A stretch of DNA of 64,000 nucleotides from Oligoflexus sp. (GTDB lineage: Bacteria > Bdellovibrionota_B > Oligoflexia > Oligoflexales > Oligoflexaceae): the NCBI GenBank assembly GCA_014378195.1, contig JACMOC010000072.1:124001-188000 (forward strand), written 5' to 3'. Each line of letters begins with the position of its first letter. Within the stretch, counting starts at the first letter, position 1. The translations under genes were made by a program, and so were the position numbers. Positions 60,682 through 64,000 of this stretch are shown here, piece by piece. The notes under the pieces are model-generated. The model searched no databases, was not told the DNA's origin, and worked only from the letters and a program-made list of their open reading frames with translations.

Positions 60682-61397
60682 ACAGACTTCAGTTGAGTTA
60701 TTCATCCAAGGGGCTCTCGCTCGTGAGTCTGGTCCTACTGATGTCGTGTGGTACAAGCAGCTCCTTTAAAGCCGAAACGGTACAACGCTCGGCCGTCGCC
60801 GCAAAACCAGAATCGAACACGACCGCGGATGCAGTGGTTGCGAATGATCCGGCTCCTGTGATGACGCCGACGACTGCCTCTACAGTCCCAAGTACAACGG
60901 TATCTGATGGAGTGTTTAAAGACTGCGATTCAACCAGCAATCATTCCTTCCCGGCAGATCTCTATGAGTTGCCGAGGGATACAAATCATCTCCTGCCCTA
61001 TTCAAGCTTGAAGAGCATCAAAAAGATCTGTTTGGATCAGATCAACATCACGACACGAGGATTTCGCGAAGGCTTTCCGGGTGTGACCGATCTTTACGAG
61101 TGGTTCTCTTTGAAGTTTAATTTTAATGTTCAAATCAATGTCGCGGGCGATTACCAGTTTGCAACGAATTCCGATGACGGAAGTGTGCTCCTGATCGATG
61201 GTGTTAAAGTCATCGATAATGACGGAAACCATTCGACGAAAAAAGTGTCGAGCGATAAAGTCACACTTGCCGCAGGCCCACACAAATTTGAACTGCAATA
61301 CTACCAAGGACCTGCTGATCAGATCGCATTGGAACTCTTTTGGACTCCACCAGGCGGCGTGGAAGCTTACATTTCACCGGCACTCATTTCGCACTGA
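60678..61397 (+). CDS. PA14-domain lipoprotein
   Basis: 239 aa. Start at 60678 has AGAGG 6 nt upstream. The signal peptide ends in a lipobox, LLMSC. A Ser/Thr/Pro-rich linker (about 27-75) leads to a PA14 domain: FNVQINVAGDYQFATNSDDGS, LLIDGVKVIDNDGNHS, LAAGPHKFELQYYQGP and ALELFWTPPGG. PA14 domains bind carbohydrate in many adhesins and glycosidases. The domain stands alone, anchored to the envelope. Ends at the terminator 61425-61451. Confidence 0.85.
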   Translation: MNRLQLSYSSKGLSLVSLVLLMSCGTSSSFKAETVQRSAVAAKPESNTTADAVVANDPAPVMTPTTASTVPSTTVSDGVFKDCDSTSNHSFPADLYELPRDTNHLLPYSSLKSIKKICLDQINITTRGFREGFPGVTDLYEWFSLKFNFNVQINVAGDYQFATNSDDGSVLLIDGVKVIDNDGNHSTKKVSSDKVTLAAGPHKFELQYYQGPADQIALELFWTPPGGVEAYISPALISH

Positions 61398-61424
61398 TCT
61401 TTGCTTAAAGCGTCAATCCTATGG

Positions 61425-61451
61425 CCTGAACCTCACCGGTTCAGGTTTTTT
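61425..61451 (+). terminator. Intrinsic terminator
   Basis: CCTGAACC (61425-61432) pairs with GGTTCAGG (61438-61445), loop TCACC, then six T. It also lies just beyond the convergent CxxCH gene. Confidence 0.9.
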
Positions 61452-61456
61452 GTGTT

Positions 61457-62767
61457 TTACGGAGTACATGTTTTGAGGCAGGTGTCGGCTGTTGCACCCT
61501 TTCCAAACAGTTTCGATGTATTAACGAAGCAGCTCATCACGGATGGGCTGACGGCAGAACAATCTTTGCCGGGGGCAGTGAGTTTGAGCATTGTATTGAG
61601 GGTCGCAGCGGCCTCGCCGGCTTCGTTAACGGTTCGCATAGAGACGGTTGCTTGGTTTGCGAAATATCCAAAGGCTCTGAGATTCCAGTGACGAGGGTGC
61701 GCGCCCAAAATACCTGGTGCGGGGAAAGCCGTAATGCGCTGGGGAATCGAAGGTGTTAGGCCTGCGATTTGATTCGCAAAATGAAAGTTGTTGTCGAGAC
61801 GAACGGATGTTGCCGTGTGACAGCTGAGGCAATCGACTGTGTTGCGGTTGGAGAGCGCTGGATTTTCGAGCGAATGGACTGCGCGGTTGATTTTGTCGAA
61901 GTTGTTTTGGACTCCGGCGGGATTTGAATTGAAGAAGTCTTCGGTGCTGAGACTGCTATTGGCGGTGAGTGGAGAAAATACTTCGGGATTGCCTTGGAGA
62001 TTGAGTTCGACTCCGCTCTTGGTTCCAGAGCCGAGGTTTGGGATATCGGTTTGCTTCCAGCGGCCGTGCTGGACGTCACCACCGAGAAAAATCCAGTCGT
62101 TGGGGCTTCCGTCCCGAAGGCCCATCATCGTGAGTTTGTGGAGTTTCTGGTTTGTTGCATGCGTGAGTATGAAGGTTTGGAAGAGGACGGATATATCGGG
62201 TCTATTTTGATTAACAGCAGCGAGGAGAACAGGGTGAACGCCGAGCGGTTGGCCTGAGGTGCTTAGGTTAGTGAGGGATTCGGCTTGGCGTTTGAGATTG
62301 AGGAGATCGGCTAATACAGGATCACTCGGACTGGGAAGGCCTTCGCCGAGTTTATAGACGAGATGGATTGCACTGTCGGCTGGACCGTTTTGACTCTGGG
62401 GCTGAGCGACAAGGCGGAGTTCCTGAATGCACGTTGTGCTCGCGATGTCGTCTGATGGTGCGCAGGGGTCATACCTGAAGCCGACGACGGCCCAGTTTTC
62501 GCGGGCGAATATGCCCGTGTTCATAGGAGCGCTTATCCACTGCTCGGTGGCCTGGGTCGTGAGGTCGGCGAGGATGCCTTTGGAAAGGAGGTTTCCTTGA
62601 GATCCCGCTTTATCAAGGCGGATGAAAGGAACGGGCCTGTTGTTAGAATCAAGGGGGAAGAGAACCGCGACGTCGTTGACATCGAGGCCCTTGGTTTGGC
62701 TTTGGGCATGCGCACGGGTATTCAAGTTAAATAGACACAGTAAGCCAATGGCGCTGATTATACGCAT
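61457..62767 (-). CDS. Exported protein with one CxxCH haem-c motif, possibly iron-regulated
   Basis: 436 aa with a signal peptide (MRIISAIGLLCLFNLNTRAHA, cut before QSQTK). A single haem-c attachment motif appears as VDCLSCHTATSVR near residue 313; the following region (FHFANQIAGLTPS, NLRAFGYFANQATVSMRT) may supply the axial ligand. Other Cys pairs are near 103-115 and at the C-terminus (CFVNTSK, CLKTCTP). The first 300 residues are unrecognised, so it is not a simple cytochrome. GGAGG precedes the ATG. A 19-bp Fur-like palindrome sits 41 nt upstream. Confidence 0.75.
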   Translation of the reverse strand: MRIISAIGLLCLFNLNTRAHAQSQTKGLDVNDVAVLFPLDSNNRPVPFIRLDKAGSQGNLLSKGILADLTTQATEQWISAPMNTGIFARENWAVVGFRYDPCAPSDDIASTTCIQELRLVAQPQSQNGPADSAIHLVYKLGEGLPSPSDPVLADLLNLKRQAESLTNLSTSGQPLGVHPVLLAAVNQNRPDISVLFQTFILTHATNQKLHKLTMMGLRDGSPNDWIFLGGDVQHGRWKQTDIPNLGSGTKSGVELNLQGNPEVFSPLTANSSLSTEDFFNSNPAGVQNNFDKINRAVHSLENPALSNRNTVDCLSCHTATSVRLDNNFHFANQIAGLTPSIPQRITAFPAPGILGAHPRHWNLRAFGYFANQATVSMRTVNEAGEAAATLNTMLKLTAPGKDCSAVSPSVMSCFVNTSKLFGKGATADTCLKTCTP

Positions 62768-62807
62768 CCCAATGCACCTCCACTCATGATTTGTTCACAG
62801 AGGCGGC

Positions 62808-62826
62808 ATTGATAACGGTTATCAAT
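62808..62826. promoter_or_regulatory. Fur-box-like perfect palindrome
   Basis: ATTGATAAC-G-GTTATCAAT is a perfect 9-1-9 inverted repeat. Its core TGATAAC-G-GTTATCA differs from the classical 7-1-7 Fur consensus (TGATAAT-N-ATTATCA) by one symmetric base pair. It lies 41-59 nt before the start of the CxxCH gene on the minus strand, the usual operator distance. Other Fur-family proteins (Zur, PerR) are possible. Confidence 0.6.
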
Positions 62827-63005
62827 TTGGATGTCCACGGGAAATCGTTAGGGCAGGGTTTTCCCTGTTTTGTTTGGCTTATTATGGAGCTTGGCGGTGT
62901 GTTGTGCGGTCATTTGGGCTGAAAACAGGTCAATAAATTGAGTTTTATTGATGCATGTGGACTTGCCATTCTCCGATTTCCGCGTTGTGGTGCCGGCTCA
63001 AAATG

Positions 63006-63054
63006 AGGGCGTAGCTCAGTTGGATAGAGCATTAGATTTCTAAGCTAAGGTCCT
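63006..63054 (+). pseudogene. Truncated tRNA-Arg(TCT) 5' fragment
   Basis: A tRNA-like 5' part is clear: acceptor strand GAGGGCG (63006-63012), TA, D-stem GCTC/GAGC with loop AGTTGGATA, anticodon stem-loop TTAGA-TTTCTAA-GCTAA with anticodon TCT at 63040-63042, and GGTCC. No T-arm (GGTTCGA-type) and no CGCCCTC acceptor complement follow, so the 3' third is missing. The anticodon stem has one mismatch. This is not a working tRNA. Confidence 0.7.
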
Positions 63055-63167
63055 CAATCTTTCCTTAAAAATACCGATAAGTCTCATCGCGTCATTTCAG
63101 TGCTTTCAATTCAAATTGTAAGTTCTTGATGTCATTGTGCAATTCCAGCTCAATCAAGGTATTTTGC

Positions 63168-63728
63168 ATGTCCCAATACACAAAGACTCTGGAGAGCCAC
63201 TCGTTTCCGAGCGGTGGTTTCGTGAAGCTTTCGGCTTCAACCCGCGAAGGCAGAATCTTCAAATTTAACGTCAAATGGCAACTTAGAGACCCCAGCAAAC
63301 CGGTCCCCATTTATGTCCCGGTAAAGCCCTTCACTCAGGAGTTTCCTGTTGAAGCCGGAGGCGAGTTGCTCAATGCCAAGTATGCCGCTCAACAATATTT
63401 CAAGTCAGTGGTGCATAAATCCCATGAGTTCATTTTATCATATAGTGAGCAGGTATTTTATCAGAGGGTTGGGAAGTTTGTCTTTCAGGTCCTTCGAAAA
63501 GCACAGGGCGAAGAAAGCCTTTATGTATTGAAGTATCGTCATGATCTTTTGGCTGAAGACGATAAGAAATCACTACGCATTTTCACGAGTTTAGATGAGG
63601 CGAAGGCTGTTTTCGATTCCTTAGTTGGGCAACAGGAAACCAGTCCCTTTGAACGTTGGCAGGATCGGATTGAGGACGCTCAAAAAATCAAGAAGAGAAT
63701 GCTTCCTGGGGGGGAGTGCAAAGTTTAA
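63168..63728 (+). CDS. Hypothetical protein (186 aa)
   Basis: The start at 63168 (MSQYTKTLESHS) has AAGG 8 nt upstream; the longer frame at 63126 lacks a site. No signal peptide. Patches such as LSASTREGRIFKFNVKWQL, FILSYSEQVFYQRVGKFVFQVLR and ERWQDRIEDAQKIKKR suggest a small alpha/beta protein. Not recognised. It follows the tRNA fragment and precedes another unknown frame, so it may belong to an inserted element. Confidence 0.55.
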   Translation: MSQYTKTLESHSFPSGGFVKLSASTREGRIFKFNVKWQLRDPSKPVPIYVPVKPFTQEFPVEAGGELLNAKYAAQQYFKSVVHKSHEFILSYSEQVFYQRVGKFVFQVLRKAQGEESLYVLKYRHDLLAEDDKKSLRIFTSLDEAKAVFDSLVGQQETSPFERWQDRIEDAQKIKKRMLPGGECKV

Positions 63729-63738
63729 TATCCCCCTT

Positions 63739-64000
63739 TTGCTAGCACTTTTGAGCATCAATAAACCAAGCTATGCGACATACTGCGATATATTGCAGGA
63801 ATTAATGCTGGGCAAGCAAGATTTACCGGCGTTTAAATCGCTATCGGCAGCTTATGATTATATATATGGCGAAATTTGGCTACCTTTCATATCCCATCGC
63901 AAACAAAATAATGGGATATTGATTCTGGATCGGATTGCAGGTAGTACTGCCAAAACCAGAACAGACGTACTCGTTGAGCTCTTTCGCTTGGCATCGATGC
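63739..64000 (+). CDS. Partial open reading frame at the right edge, unknown
   Basis: From a TTG at 63739 or 63751, or ATG 63805 after AGGA, the frame stays open to the window end (INKPSYATYCDILQELMLG, FKSLSAAYDYIYGEIWLPF, NNGILILDRIAGSTAKTR). Stretches look protein-like and it is more AT-rich than the rest of the window. Start and function are not resolved. Confidence 0.4.
   Translation, partial: MLALLSINKPSYATYCDILQELMLGKQDLPAFKSLSAAYDYIYGEIWLPFISHRKQNNGILILDRIAGSTAKTRTDVLVELFRLASM

Noticed and set aside
63006..63130. tRNA-Arg interrupted by a group I intron
   Set aside because: The break is after the anticodon stem rather than in the anticodon loop, and no matching T-arm or acceptor 3' strand appears downstream.
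63092..63310. 72-codon minus-strand frame
   Set aside because: Overlaps the plus-strand gene at 63168, which has the better start and longer frame.

Overview
The window looks like ordinary chromosome from a diderm, roughly half-GC bacterium of the Bdellovibrionota/Oligoflexia or wider deltaproteobacterial type. Reasons (inference, no search run): many signal peptides, lipoboxes and outer-membrane beta-barrels; a free-standing PilZ protein; a Der/RnIII/MltG core; a FabR-like regulator; a type IV pilin; a metalloprotease with a MYXO-CTERM-like tail; many exported proteins with no obvious family; and frequent GTG/TTG starts. No prophage, insertion sequence, CRISPR array, rRNA operon or intact tRNA was seen. 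Genes are tightly packed on both strands and several convergent pairs overlap at their 3' ends.

Layout. 0-5 kb: partial plsC acyltransferase, coaBC, two tiny very basic proteins, a beta-barrel, a GNAT and pfkA. 5-16.5 kb: a receiver-TPR protein, an AstE-like zinc deacylase with an exported partner, smpB, an RluA-type pseudouridine synthase, a large barrel, a hydrolase-like lipoprotein, a periplasmic peptidase overlapping a glutaredoxin, and Mrp. 16.5-29.3 kb: an acidic MshEN-like protein, YfgM-like/BamB, a mannose-1-phosphate guanylyltransferase, a globin, der-rnc, mltG and a PilZ protein. 29.4-38.3 kb: an accessory-looking stretch of secreted proteins (metalloprotease, deacetylase-like protein, TatD, barrel, MBL hydrolase, two paralogous lipoproteins, orphan HipB-like regulator). 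38.3-55.1 kb: a GT51 glycosyltransferase behind leuS, MlaE, RdgB, BolA, FabR, TyrA, ComM, argS-nadE. 55.2-62.8 kb: type IV pilin, DUF2079 membrane protein, class II aldolase, DUF423, zinc-ribbon protein, HPPD-like dioxygenase, PA14 lipoprotein and an exported CxxCH protein behind a Fur-like palindrome. 62.9-64 kb: a truncated tRNA-Arg(TCT) followed by unrecognised, more AT-rich genes, which may be the edge of an inserted element.

Together the genes cover envelope work (BamB, YfgM-like, MlaE, GT51, MltG, PlsC, ManC-like), translation and RNA (LeuS, ArgS, SmpB, RNase III, RluA, Der), glycolysis (PfkA, Fba) and cofactors (CoaBC, NadE, Mrp, BolA, Grx). No clear multi-gene novel system was found. 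The best leads are single-gene oddities: a CoaBC whose decarboxylase half lacks its usual active-site residues, an alpha/beta-hydrolase-like lipoprotein with glycine at the nucleophile position, the MYXO-CTERM-like protease, the tandem lipoprotein paralogues with a 9-nt repeat, the Fur-box gene and the broken tRNA.
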